A DNA stretch of 64,000 nucleotides from an uncultured Burkholderiales bacterium (GTDB lineage Bacteria > Pseudomonadota > Gammaproteobacteria > Burkholderiales > Eutrophovitaceae), in NCBI GenBank assembly GCA_951812315.1, contig CATOSA010000006.1, forward strand, positions 273,606 to 337,605, in the 5' to 3' direction. Positions within the stretch are counted from its first letter, which is position 1; the number at the start of each line of letters is the position of its first letter. The translations under genes were made by a program, and so were the position numbers. The notes under the pieces were generated by a model. It did no database searches. It had not been told where the DNA came from and was given only the letters and a program-made list of their open reading frames with translations. This document shows positions 33,918-43,049 of the stretch, piece after piece.

Positions 33918-36404
33918 ATGAATGCAATTGGCTGGATCGCAGGTGCAGGCGCGGTTGTTTGGACGCTGGCCTATTTCAGAATTAGCCGCTTCGGCTGGCT
34001 TGCCGGCGTCGGCGTATACGTTCTCGCACTCGACTTGTGGTCGGGAGCAGGCGCGCTTGTCACAGCGTTCGCCTGGATTGCACTTGTCGGTGCCGCGGTT
34101 ATTACGTTCATGCCGGCGCTACGGAGAAGTCTGATTTCTGACCGGATGCTCGACTGGTTCCGGCGTGTGTTGCCGCAGGTTTCACAAACCGAACAGGAAG
34201 CTCTTGACGCCGGAACCGTCTGGTGGGACGGCGAACTGTTCAGCGGAAAACCGGCATGGGAAAAGCTGCTTGCGACACCGCAACCGCGGTTGAACCACGA
34301 AGAACAGGAATTTCTGGATGGCCCTGTCGAACAGTTGTGCCGATTGTGCGACGACTGGGAGATTACCCATGAGCTAAATGACCTTCCCGAGGCACCGTGG
34401 CAATTTATCAAGGAGCATGGATTTCTCGGGATGATCATCCCGAAAGAATACGGCGGGCTCGGTTTCTCCGCGTTCGCACACTCACAAGTCATCCAGAAGC
34501 TTGCTACCCGAAACGCGACCGCTTGCGTATCTGTCATGGTGCCGAATTCGCTTGGGCCCGCCGAATTGCTTCTGCATTACGGAACCGACCAGCAAAAGAA
34601 CTATTATCTGCCGCGCTTGGCAAAAGGTCTGGAAATGCCGTGTTTTGCGCTGACCAGCCCCGATGCAGGCTCGGATGCAGGTGGCATTCCCGATTTCGGT
34701 GTCGTCTGCAAGGGAGTTCACGAAGGCGTAAATACACTGGGAATTCGCGTCACCTGGGATAAACGTTACATCACGCTCGGGCCTGTTGCGACATTGCTCG
34801 GATTGGCATTCAAGTTGTATGACCCGGAACAGTTGCTCTCGGACGTGCATGATGTTGGCATAACATTGGCACTGATTCCTACCAATCATCCCGGCGTCAA
34901 CATCGGCCGCCGTCATTTTCCGTTGAATTCGTCGTTCATGAATGGCCCGAATTCCGGAGAAGACGTTTTCATCCCGCTGTACTGGGTGATCGGTGGTCGC
35001 GAATACGCAGGCCAGGGCTGGCGCATGCTGATGGAGAGCCTTGCCGCGGGACGGTCGATTTCACTTCCGTCGTCAAGCGCCGGTGCGGCAAAAATCGCAG
35101 CACGCACTACAGGGGCTTATGCGCGGGTGCGCAGCCAGTTCAAATTGCCGATTGGCAAATTCGAAGGTGTTGACGAGGCGATGGCCCGAATTGGCGGCCA
35201 CACTTACGTAATTGAGGCAGCCCGGCGCCTGACCGCCGGGGCCGTCGATCTGGGCGAGAAACCGTCTGTGATTTCGGCGATCGTCAAGTATCACGCGACC
35301 GAGCGCGGCCGGCAGGTTATCAACGATGCAATGGACGTGCATGGCGGGAAGGGAATTTGCCTCGGCCCGAACAACTATCTTGGGCGTGCCTATCAGCAAG
35401 TGCCAATCGGTATTACGGTCGAAGGCGCCAATATACTGACGCGCACAATGATGATTTTCGGACAGGGTGCTATTCGCTGTCACCCTTACGTGCTCAAGGA
35501 AATTGCCGCGGCGGGCGAGACCGACAGATTACGGGCCTCGGAGGATTTCGATGCTGCGTTCTGGGGCCACGCGGGTTTTGTCATCAGTAATGCCGCGCGT
35601 TCGCTATGGCTCGGATTGACGGGCGCACGTTTGACACGCGTACCCGGTGACCCTTCGCTCAAGCGCTATTATCAGCAGCTCACCAGAATGTCTTCGGCTT
35701 TCGCATTTGCCGCGGACATGTCGATGGCTTTTCTCGGCGGCAACCTCAAGCGCAAGGAAAAACTGTCGGGAAGACTGGGAGATATCCTCAGCCAGTTGTA
35801 CCTGGCGTCGGCGGTACTGAAACGCTTTGAGGACGATGGCCGCAAACGGGACGATCTGCCGCTTGTGCACTGGGCGCTCAAAGATGCATTGGCGCGAATT
35901 CAGTGGGCGTTCTACGGCGTGTTCGAGAACTTCCCGAACCGCGCTGCGGCGATCATTCTGAGAGTGATGGTGTTTCCATGGGGGCGCGTATTCAACGAAC
36001 CGGAAGATCGTCTGGGGAGTGAGATTGCACGCCTGATGATGGAACCATCGGAGGCACGTGAGCGGCTGAGCAACAACACATTTGTCTGGCGCAAGGACGA
36101 CGATCCAGTGGGTTGTCTCGAGCTGGCGCTGGAGGCTGCCCCGGCAGGCGAGGCGGCCGAGTCAAAATTGCGCGCAGCGGTCAAGACGGGCAATATCGGC
36201 GGCTATACCGAAAGTGAGCAGCTCGACAACGCAGTACTGAACGGTGCAATGAGTGACGAGGATGCGAGCGTGTTGCGGCGATTCTGGGAACTACGTCATC
36301 AATGCATCATGGTGGATGATTTTCCGCAGGACATCGGGCGAAACGCTTCGGAGTCACCGCGTGAGGCTTCGGTAACGCCACTCGACGGTACTTATAACGG
36401 TTGA
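33918..36404 (+). CDS. fadE: Membrane-associated long-chain acyl-CoA dehydrogenase FadE
   Basis: The protein has 828 residues, the usual size for FadE. The N-terminal 70 residues form two to three membrane helices (AGAVVWTLAYF, VGVYVLALDLW, WIALVGAAVITFM). The dehydrogenase core follows, with FIKEHGFLGMIIPKEYGGLG, LTSPDAGSDAGG and the DVHGGKGICLGPNNYLG region. The last 280 residues are the DUF1974-type domain specific to FadE. It catalyses the first step of beta-oxidation of long-chain acyl-CoA. AAGGAG lies upstream of the ATG. A hairpin at 36421-36455 follows the stop. Confidence 0.95.
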   Translation: MNAIGWIAGAGAVVWTLAYFRISRFGWLAGVGVYVLALDLWSGAGALVTAFAWIALVGAAVITFMPALRRSLISDRMLDWFRRVLPQVSQTEQEALDAGTVWWDGELFSGKPAWEKLLATPQPRLNHEEQEFLDGPVEQLCRLCDDWEITHELNDLPEAPWQFIKEHGFLGMIIPKEYGGLGFSAFAHSQVIQKLATRNATACVSVMVPNSLGPAELLLHYGTDQQKNYYLPRLAKGLEMPCFALTSPDAGSDAGGIPDFGVVCKGVHEGVNTLGIRVTWDKRYITLGPVATLLGLAFKLYDPEQLLSDVHDVGITLALIPTNHPGVNIGRRHFPLNSSFMNGPNSGEDVFIPLYWVIGGREYAGQGWRMLMESLAAGRSISLPSSSAGAAKIAARTTGAYARVRSQFKLPIGKFEGVDEAMARIGGHTYVIEAARRLTAGAVDLGEKPSVISAIVKYHATERGRQVINDAMDVHGGKGICLGPNNYLGRAYQQVPIGITVEGANILTRTMMIFGQGAIRCHPYVLKEIAAAGETDRLRASEDFDAAFWGHAGFVISNAARSLWLGLTGARLTRVPGDPSLKRYYQQLTRMSSAFAFAADMSMAFLGGNLKRKEKLSGRLGDILSQLYLASAVLKRFEDDGRKRDDLPLVHWALKDALARIQWAFYGVFENFPNRAAAIILRVMVFPWGRVFNEPEDRLGSEIARLMMEPSEARERLSNNTFVWRKDDDPVGCLELALEAAPAGEAAESKLRAAVKTGNIGGYTESEQLDNAVLNGAMSDEDASVLRRFWELRHQCIMVDDFPQDIGRNASESPREASVTPLDGTYNG

Positions 36405-36420
36405 AGGATGGTCTGACAAA

Positions 36421-36455
36421 GCCGGCTGCAATCAAAGCGTTGAAGTGCAGTCGGC
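36421..36455 (+). terminator. Hairpin after fadE, possible terminator
   Basis: GCCGGCTGCA (36421-36430) pairs with TGCAGTCGGC (36446-36455) across a 15-base loop, 10 bp with one G-U pair. There is no following T-run, so intrinsic termination is uncertain. The remaining spacer to 36680 has no gene. Confidence 0.4.
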
Positions 36456-36680
36456 ACTCGCTTCGTTGTCACGATCTGAGGGGTGTGCTAGTGGAGCACT
36501 ACGCCTGTTTGTGCAGCCGAAGCGGCGCAATCTCTGTTGATCCGGGATGGAGCTCGGTCGACGGAACATCTAGCGGTTAAGTTTCGGGTGCCAGGAAGTT
36601 GTTCAGGGAGTTTTTTCGCCCCGCGGTGCAGCCTGGTGCTTCAGTTCTTCCAAATCTGTTGCTGCGCGAAATCCGTGTGT

Positions 36681-36721
36681 GGTTGACAGCAAGATGCCCC
36701 GGGTTTGGTTGGCAGCAAGAT
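36681..36721. repeat. Two spaced copies of GGTTGRCAGCAAGAT before fadD
   Basis: GGTTGACAGCAAGAT (36681-36695) and GGTTGGCAGCAAGAT (36707-36721) differ at one base and have a 26-bp period. The second copy ends 17 bp before the chosen fadD start. They may be a direct-repeat operator or another of the short duplications common in this window. Confidence 0.6.
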
Positions 36722-36738
36722 AAATGGAGCTCAGACGT

Positions 36739-38544
36739 ATGCCGCAACGTATTGACCTCATAACACCCGAGGCGGCGCGAACGCTGGACGGGTTGTTCGC
36801 GGCCCGCGTGCAACATACGCCTGATGCGGTGGCCTATCAGAATTTCGACGAAGCGACAGGGCAGTGGAAATCGTTCACATGGTGGGAAACTGAACGTCTG
36901 ATTGCGCGTTGGCAGGCAGCGCTCGCCGCCGAGAGTCTCGAACCGGGTGATCGAGTTGCGATCATGATGCGCAACTCGATCTGGTGGGTGATTTTCGACC
37001 AGGCGGCAATGGGACTCGGCCTGGTGACCGTCCCGCTGTACACATCCGACCGGCCCGAGAATATCGCCTACATCGTGCAGGATTCCGGTGCAAGAGTCTT
37101 GTTCTTCGAAGATCAGGAAACCTGGGACGGTTTTAGAAGTGTCGTGGGCCAACTTGGCGGCCTGATACGTGCGGTCAGTTTGAATCCGCTGCGCGGGAAG
37201 CATTCAGATGTGCGACTGACAAGCATCGATGCCTGGGTTCCCGCCGAGGCCGCATCGGTGAAACGCATTAACAATGATGGCGGCAAATTGGCCAGCATTA
37301 TCTACACTTCCGGCACGACCGGGCGCCCGAAGGGCGTCATGTTGTCGCATTCCAACCTGCTCGGAAACTGTTATTCGACTACACAATGTTTTGATGTTTA
37401 CCAGGACGACGTGTTTCTGTCATTCCTTCCGCTTTCCCATTCGCTCGAACGGACCTGCGGCTATTACGGAACAGTCATGTCTGGTTCGCAGGTTGCATTC
37501 GCGCGTTCGGTGCCGTTACTCGGGGAAGACCTTCTGTCGATCAAACCGACCGTTCTGATTTCGGTACCTCGAATCTATGAGCGCGTTCATGCAGCCATCA
37601 GCCAGAAGTTGGCGGAGGGGCCGCCATTCAGGCGCAAGCTGTTTGAGCTTGCCATATCCGTCGGTTGGGCGCGATTCGAGTACCAGCAAAAACGCGGACC
37701 ATGGCGCGTGTCGTTCTTGCTGTGGCCGATTCTGAAGCGATTGGTGGCGTCAAAAGTGATGGCACGACTTGGTGGGCGATTGCGCGCGGCGACCTGCGGT
37801 GGCGCTGCATTGTCACCCGAAATAGCAAGAATATTTATCGGGCTTGGCTTGCCGGTAATTCAGGGATATGGATTGACCGAAACCAGCCCGGTCGTCAGCA
37901 CCAACCGTATCGAGGACAACGTTCCGGCGAGCATTGGCAAAACAATTCCCGGTGTTGACGTGAAAATCGGCGACAAAGAGGCATTACTCGTCAAAGGCCC
38001 GAATGTCATGCTCGGTTACTGGAACAATCCCGATGCAACGCGTGCCATGTTTACCGAAGACGGTTGGTTCAATACCGGTGATACTGCGCGCTATGATTCG
38101 GACGAGCGCTTGTACATTACCGGGCGCTTGAAGGAAATTATCGTATTGTCCAATGGCGAGAAAATGCCGCCGGTGGATATGGAGGCAGCCATTCAGCGCG
38201 ATCTGCTTTTCGGACAGGTCATGCTGATCGGCGAAGGTAAACCGTATCTCGCTGCGTTTGTCGTTCTTGACCCGGGACAATGGGAAAAACTTGCATCCGA
38301 ACATGGCCTGAATGCCGCATCGCAGACCGTGCTACGAAGCGAACAGGTGGAGGAGATTGTATTGGAGAGGATTAGCGCCCAGATTCACGCATTTCCAGGC
38401 TATGCGCAGATTCGGCGGGCCGCGGTTTTGCCGGAAACACTGACAATAGAGAACGGTTTGCTCACACCGACGATGAAAGTCAGGCGTGAAAAAGTCCTCG
38501 AGGCTTACCAGTCTGACTTCGATCGGCTGTATGCCGGCCATTGA
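36739..38544 (+). CDS. Long-chain fatty-acid-CoA ligase (FadD15/FadD-like)
   Basis: The protein has about 601 residues and is an AMP-forming ligase of the long-chain (FAA/FadD15) group. Motifs are IIYTSGTTGRPKGVMLSHSN, QGYGLTETSPVVSTN, GWFNTGDTARYDSDERLYI and GRLKEIIVLSNGEKMPP. It activates fatty acids for beta-oxidation or lipid synthesis. I chose ATG 36739 because GGAG sits nine bases before it; that GGAG overlaps the alternative ATG 36724. A thioesterase gene begins 3 bp after its stop, so the two are coupled. Confidence 0.93.
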   Translation: MPQRIDLITPEAARTLDGLFAARVQHTPDAVAYQNFDEATGQWKSFTWWETERLIARWQAALAAESLEPGDRVAIMMRNSIWWVIFDQAAMGLGLVTVPLYTSDRPENIAYIVQDSGARVLFFEDQETWDGFRSVVGQLGGLIRAVSLNPLRGKHSDVRLTSIDAWVPAEAASVKRINNDGGKLASIIYTSGTTGRPKGVMLSHSNLLGNCYSTTQCFDVYQDDVFLSFLPLSHSLERTCGYYGTVMSGSQVAFARSVPLLGEDLLSIKPTVLISVPRIYERVHAAISQKLAEGPPFRRKLFELAISVGWARFEYQQKRGPWRVSFLLWPILKRLVASKVMARLGGRLRAATCGGAALSPEIARIFIGLGLPVIQGYGLTETSPVVSTNRIEDNVPASIGKTIPGVDVKIGDKEALLVKGPNVMLGYWNNPDATRAMFTEDGWFNTGDTARYDSDERLYITGRLKEIIVLSNGEKMPPVDMEAAIQRDLLFGQVMLIGEGKPYLAAFVVLDPGQWEKLASEHGLNAASQTVLRSEQVEEIVLERISAQIHAFPGYAQIRRAAVLPETLTIENGLLTPTMKVRREKVLEAYQSDFDRLYAGH

Positions 38545-38547
38545 TCG

Positions 38548-38958
38548 ATGAGTGAAGCGCAAACACCGATGGCTCTCCCGGAGGGCAAGGATCCGACACT
38601 CAGGGTGGTGCCGATGCCGTCGGATGCAAACGACAGCGGAGACATATTCGGGGGCTGGATCATGTCGCAGGTCGATGTCGCGGGTGCAATACCTGCGGTA
38701 CGCCTGGCGCGCGGGCGAATTGTGACCATCGCGGTGAACTCTTTTGTGTTCAGACAGCCGGTCATGATTGGCGACCTCGTGAGTTTTTACGCTGAGGTCG
38801 TGCGCGTCGGGCGCACATCGATTACAGTGGATGTCGAGGTATTCGCGCAACGCCGATCGTTGCACGAAATCGTAAAAGTGACCGAAGCGACGCTGACGTA
38901 TGTCGCGGTTGATGAGCAGAGGCGACCACGGGAGATCGAAATGGAAACTTACGATTGA
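38548..38958 (+). CDS. Acyl-CoA thioesterase, YciA/hotdog family
   Basis: The 136-residue hotdog-fold protein has the conserved NDSGDIFGGWIMSQVD segment, whose Asp (NDSGDIFGG) is the catalytic acid of the YciA group, and a basic strand RIVTIAVNSFVFRQPV. It hydrolyses acyl-CoA to free acid. It sits between an acyl-CoA ligase and the HAD/ECH gene. There it may release CoA from stalled intermediates. Its ATG is 3 bp after the ligase stop. A 16-bp tandem repeat array lies in the following 206-bp spacer. Confidence 0.9.
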   Translation: MSEAQTPMALPEGKDPTLRVVPMPSDANDSGDIFGGWIMSQVDVAGAIPAVRLARGRIVTIAVNSFVFRQPVMIGDLVSFYAEVVRVGRTSITVDVEVFAQRRSLHEIVKVTEATLTYVAVDEQRRPREIEMETYD

Positions 38959-39068
38959 GCTATTGCCCGACGCTGATCGCTTGCCGGCAATTGACAGGTA
39001 CGAGAACCCGATTGGCATGTTCGCCGCCCGGGACGGCCGGGGACTGCAAAAGAGTGTGGTGGAGCACT

Positions 39069-39132
39069 GTACAAACGAACGCGTATTGAAGCGAATGCGT
39101 GTAGAAACGAACGCGTGTAGGAACGAACGTAT
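39069..39132. repeat. 16-bp tandem repeat, four units
   Basis: Four 16-bp units run head to tail: GTACAAACGAACGCGT, ATTGAAGCGAATGCGT, GTAGAAACGAACGCGT and GTAGGAACGAACGTAT. The third and first differ at one position. The array ends 32 bp before the HAD/ECH start and lies between the thioesterase and that gene. It encodes nothing evident. Confidence 0.9.
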
Positions 39133-39164
39133 AGTGCCGAGCTGCAAAAAAATAGGACTGCAAC

Positions 39165-41651
39165 ATGGCTGAAATTGAGCTAATGATGGTGCGTAAAGCC
39201 GCGGTGCTTGGTGCCGGTGTAATGGGTGCTCAGATCGCGGCGCATCTGGTTAATGCCGGAGTCGAGACGGTGTTGTTTGAACTGGCCGCCTCTGATGGTG
39301 ACCCCAATGCGACCGTACGCAAGGCGATAGAAAATCTCGGCAAAATTGAACCGGCTCCGCTGGCGCGTAAATCGTTATCGGGGCATATCCAGGCAGCAAA
39401 CTACGACGAGGATCTCGCTCAGCTCGAGGATTGCGATCTGATCATTGAAGCGATCGCCGAGCGCATGGATTGGAAGCGTTCGCTCTATGAGCGTATCGCA
39501 CCGCACATTGATTCCGGCGCGACAATTGCCAGCAACACGTCCGGATTGTCCATCAACGCATTGTCACTGGCACTTCCAGAGGCATTGCGAAGCCGATTTT
39601 GCGGCGTGCATTTTTTCAATCCACCGCGCTACATGCATCTTGTCGAGCTGATTTCCGGGCCCGATACCAATGATGTAATTCTCGATCAACTCGAGGGTTT
39701 CCTGACGACGACGCTTGGCAAGGGTGTAATTCGTGCGCTGGACACGCCGAATTTCATCGCCAACCGGGTCGGCGTGTTTTCCATTCTGGCTGCTTTTTAT
39801 CACACGGAACGGTTTGGCTTGAGTTTCGACGAAGTGGATGCGCTGACCGGATCATTAATACATCGTCCGAAGAGCGCGACTTATCGCACCGCCGATGTCG
39901 TCGGGCTGGACACGCTCGCGCATGTCATCAATACGATGAAAGAAACGCTGCCTGATGATCCCTGGCACAAGTACTATGAATCGCCGACCTGGTTACAACA
40001 TCTACTCGATCAGGGCGCTCTTGGCCAAAAAACCAAACGCGGTATCTATCAGAAAGCCGGGAAGGAAATTCGGGTACTCGATCGCGCCAGCAATCAATAT
40101 GTAGCATCAGGCGGCAAAGCCGACGATTCAGTTGCTTCGATTCTGAAGAACGATAATCCGGGCGAACGATTTGCAAGGCTGCGCGAAAGCGGTGTGCCGC
40201 AGGCGCAATTCATGTGGGCGGTGTTTCGGGACATGCTGCACTATTGTGCGGTCCATCTGCAGGACATCGCGAGCAACGCGCGTGACCTCGATCTGGCGGT
40301 GCGCTGGGGCTTCGGCTGGAATCAGGGGCCTTTCGAAATCTGGCAGGCGGCGGGCTGGCAGCAAATGGCTGCGTGGATTTCGGAGGATATCGCTGCGGGT
40401 AAGACCATGGCAAGCGCGCCGCTGCCTGGCTGGGTCACGGAGGCAGACCGGACTGGAGTGCACGAGGCTGATGGCTCCTATAGTCCCGCCCTCAACCGCG
40501 ATCAGCCACGCTCCCGTTTGCCGGTATATCGGCGCCAGCCGTTTCCGGACCGGTTGATGTCGGAGCCGGCGTCGTACGGGACTACGATTTTCGAAACTGA
40601 TGCGGTGCGAATGTGGTCGACCGGGGATGATATTGGCGTCGTCTCATTCAAGTCGAAAATGCATACGGTTGGTCCGGATGTACTTGATGGAATCGATCAG
40701 TCAATCGAAGAGGCAGAACGAGGGCTGAAGGGATTGATCATCTGGCAGACTGAACCGCCGTTCTCGGTAGGTGCCAATCTTCAAGGCGGGGGAGGCGGCA
40801 AGCGTGATCAAAAAACCTCGGCGTTTGCTTCAGCTGTCAAGAAATTCAAGCGTTCAGCTCAGGCTGCCGTTCTGGACGCAGCGCGTAAACTCAATGTTGC
40901 GGACGCATTGATGTCGGGCCGGCTCGAGAAAATCGAGCGCATCATCGCGCAGTTTCAGGCAACCAATCTGGCTTTGCGGTATTCAAGTGTCCCGACGGTG
41001 GCAGCCGTCGATGGCATGGCACTTGGCGGCGGCTGCGAAATTGCGATGCATTGCGACAAGGTAGTTGCAAGCCTCGAATCCTACTTCGGATTGGTTGAAG
41101 CGGGTGTCGGCTTGATGCCTGGCGCGGGCGGCTGCAAGGAAATCGCTGTGCGCGCCGCACAGGATGCCAAAGGTGGCGATTTGTTCCCGTTCTTGCGGCG
41201 CTCATTCGAAACGGTGGCAATGGCTCAGGTCGGGCGCAGCGCCGAGAATTCACGCGAGCTCGGATTTCTTGGATCGGCAGATCGTGTCGTCATGAATCGT
41301 TTCGAGTTGCTTTACGTTGCCAAAGCGGGATTGAATGCAATGCACGAGGCCGGCTACAGGCCACCTCTCAAATTTGCAAACCTTCCTGTTGCCGGACGCA
41401 GTGCGATAGCAACGTTCAAAATGGGAATGCAGAACATGCTTGCCGGACGATATATTTCCGAACACGACTACCTCGTCGGCTCCAAGTTTGCGTACGTGAT
41501 ATGTGGCGGTGACGTAGAAGCAGGCAGCCTGGTCGATGAGCAGTGGTTTCTCGATCTCGAACGCGAGGCATTCATCGAATTGCTTGCGACTGAAAAGACC
41601 CAGGCGAGAGTCGAACATATGCTCAAGACCGGTAAACCACTGAGGAATTGA
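39165..41651 (+). CDS. 3-hydroxyacyl-CoA dehydrogenase / enoyl-CoA hydratase fusion (FadB-like)
   Basis: The 828-residue protein is bifunctional with the HAD domain first. Residues 7-190 form the NAD-binding part (AAVLGAGVMGAQIAAHLVNAG, then HFFNPPRYMHLVEL with the catalytic His). Residues 190-400 are HAD C-terminal domains, and about 470-720 is a crotonase domain (AVDGMALGGGCEIAMHCD, GVGLMPGAGGCKE). This order is the reverse of E. coli FadB and matches the FadN type. It hydrates 2-enoyl-CoA and oxidises the 3-hydroxy product. The thiolase gene follows after 89 bp, completing the beta-oxidation spiral. Length is typical for this group. Confidence 0.94.
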   Translation: MAEIELMMVRKAAVLGAGVMGAQIAAHLVNAGVETVLFELAASDGDPNATVRKAIENLGKIEPAPLARKSLSGHIQAANYDEDLAQLEDCDLIIEAIAERMDWKRSLYERIAPHIDSGATIASNTSGLSINALSLALPEALRSRFCGVHFFNPPRYMHLVELISGPDTNDVILDQLEGFLTTTLGKGVIRALDTPNFIANRVGVFSILAAFYHTERFGLSFDEVDALTGSLIHRPKSATYRTADVVGLDTLAHVINTMKETLPDDPWHKYYESPTWLQHLLDQGALGQKTKRGIYQKAGKEIRVLDRASNQYVASGGKADDSVASILKNDNPGERFARLRESGVPQAQFMWAVFRDMLHYCAVHLQDIASNARDLDLAVRWGFGWNQGPFEIWQAAGWQQMAAWISEDIAAGKTMASAPLPGWVTEADRTGVHEADGSYSPALNRDQPRSRLPVYRRQPFPDRLMSEPASYGTTIFETDAVRMWSTGDDIGVVSFKSKMHTVGPDVLDGIDQSIEEAERGLKGLIIWQTEPPFSVGANLQGGGGGKRDQKTSAFASAVKKFKRSAQAAVLDAARKLNVADALMSGRLEKIERIIAQFQATNLALRYSSVPTVAAVDGMALGGGCEIAMHCDKVVASLESYFGLVEAGVGLMPGAGGCKEIAVRAAQDAKGGDLFPFLRRSFETVAMAQVGRSAENSRELGFLGSADRVVMNRFELLYVAKAGLNAMHEAGYRPPLKFANLPVAGRSAIATFKMGMQNMLAGRYISEHDYLVGSKFAYVICGGDVEAGSLVDEQWFLDLEREAFIELLATEKTQARVEHMLKTGKPLRN

Positions 41652-41700
41652 CGTGATGCTGATACGAGCAACGCGGCCTTGCGTACATGAGCGCTGGTTT

Positions 41701-41756
41701 GAACAATCCGATATGAACCATCAGAAATGAACCATTAGATATGAGCAATCAGATTC
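41701..41756 (+). repeat. 14-bp tandem repeat that includes the thiolase start codon
   Basis: Four 14-bp units: GAACAATCCGATAT, GAACCATCAGAAAT, GAACCATTAGATAT and GAGCAATCAGATTC. Each junction makes an ATG (41713, 41727, 41741), one in each frame. The first two open mini-ORFs of five and three codons; the last is the thiolase start. The first mini-ORF stops overlapping the second ATG (ATGA). No clear ribosome site is seen. Confidence 0.85.
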
Positions 41757-42943
41757 AGGATGCATACATCGTCGCAGCGGCACGCTCACCGGTGGGAAAA
41801 GCACCACGCGGTGTTCTTCGCAATGTTCGACCGGATGATCTTCTGGCGCACGCGCTGAATGCGGCGCTCGTCCAGGCGCCATCTCTGGAGCGTTCTGCCG
41901 TCGATGACATCGTCGTTGGCTGTGCAATTCCGGAAGCCGAGCAGGGTATTAACGTAGCGCGCATTGGTCTGCTTCTCGCCGGATTCCCGAATACCGTGTC
42001 AGGTATCACCGTCAATCGATTCTGTTCTTCAGGCTTGAATGCGGTGGCAATCGCTGCGGATCGCATTCGCCTTGGCGAAGCGGACGTCATGATTGGTGCC
42101 GGAACCGAAAGTATGAGCACGATCCCGATGGGCGGGAACAAAATCGTTGCCAATGAACGAATCTTTATCAAAGAGGAGAATATCGGTATCGCATACGGCA
42201 TGGGGATGACTGCCGAAAATGTCGCCGTTCAATGGAAAGTCACCCGCGATGCGCAGGACGAGTTTGCCGCAGAGAGCCACAGGCGCGCGCTGGCGGCGAT
42301 CGACGGCGGAGAGTTCCGGGATGAGATCGCACCGTATACCGTCAGGGAACGCGTTCCCGATCTGGAAAAAGATGTTATTGTCGAACATTCGAAAATTGTG
42401 CGCGACGATGAAGGGCCGCGCGCCGGGACGACGACGGAAATTTTGGCTAAACTGAAACCGGTCTTTGCAGCCGGGGGTTCGGTCACCGCCGGTAACAGTT
42501 CGCAGACGTCAGATGGCGCAGGCGCAGTCATTCTCGCATCGGAAACGGCGATGAAGCGTTATAACCTGCAACCGCTCGCCCGGTTCCTTGGTTTTTCCGT
42601 TGCCGGAGTGCCGCCGGAAATCATGGGTATCGGTCCCAAGTTCGCGATACCGAAACTGCTCAAGCAAACTGGTGTCAGGCAGGATGACGTCGACTGGATC
42701 GAACTGAATGAAGCGTTCGCAGCACAATCAATTGCCGTGATTAACGATCTCGGTCTGGACCGTAACAAAGTCAATCCGCTTGGCGGCGCCATCGCGCTGG
42801 GTCATCCGTTGGGTGCGACGGGTGCTGTCCGGACTGCAACAATCGTTCATGGCATGCGCCGTCGCGGCCATCGTTACGGGACGGTAACCATGTGCATCGG
42901 CACCGGTATGGGTGCCGCCGGGCTGTTTGAAAACGTCACCTGA
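41741..42943 (+). CDS. fadA: Acetyl-CoA acyltransferase (thiolase, FadA-like)
   Basis: This 400-residue thiolase cleaves 3-ketoacyl-CoA with CoA. The nucleophilic Cys is in VNRFCSSGLNAVA (about 91). The catalytic His is in GHPLGATGAVR and the second Cys in MCIGTGMGAAGL near the end. It pairs with the HAD/ECH protein upstream to form the trifunctional unit. Its ATG lies at the end of a 14-bp tandem repeat that creates two small upstream ORFs. A 17-18 bp repeat covers its stop. Confidence 0.95.
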   Translation: MSNQIQDAYIVAAARSPVGKAPRGVLRNVRPDDLLAHALNAALVQAPSLERSAVDDIVVGCAIPEAEQGINVARIGLLLAGFPNTVSGITVNRFCSSGLNAVAIAADRIRLGEADVMIGAGTESMSTIPMGGNKIVANERIFIKEENIGIAYGMGMTAENVAVQWKVTRDAQDEFAAESHRRALAAIDGGEFRDEIAPYTVRERVPDLEKDVIVEHSKIVRDDEGPRAGTTTEILAKLKPVFAAGGSVTAGNSSQTSDGAGAVILASETAMKRYNLQPLARFLGFSVAGVPPEIMGIGPKFAIPKLLKQTGVRQDDVDWIELNEAFAAQSIAVINDLGLDRNKVNPLGGAIALGHPLGATGAVRTATIVHGMRRRGHRYGTVTMCIGTGMGAAGLFENVT

Positions 42944-42991
42944 TTGATTGACGCGCGGGATTGATTGACGCGTCTTATTGATTGACATTGG
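42942..42991. repeat. 17-18 bp tandem repeat after the thiolase
   Basis: Three copies: GATTGATTGACGCGCGG (42942-42958), GATTGATTGACGCGTCTT (42959-42976) and ATTGATTGACATTGG (42977-42991). The first copy begins inside the thiolase TGA. The remaining bases to 43050 hold no gene; the next gene is convergent. Confidence 0.85.
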
Positions 42992-43049
42992 CGCAGTGCT
43001 CCCGCGGATCTAGCAATGCACCCGCGGGAGGCCGTACCCGTGAATTCGC

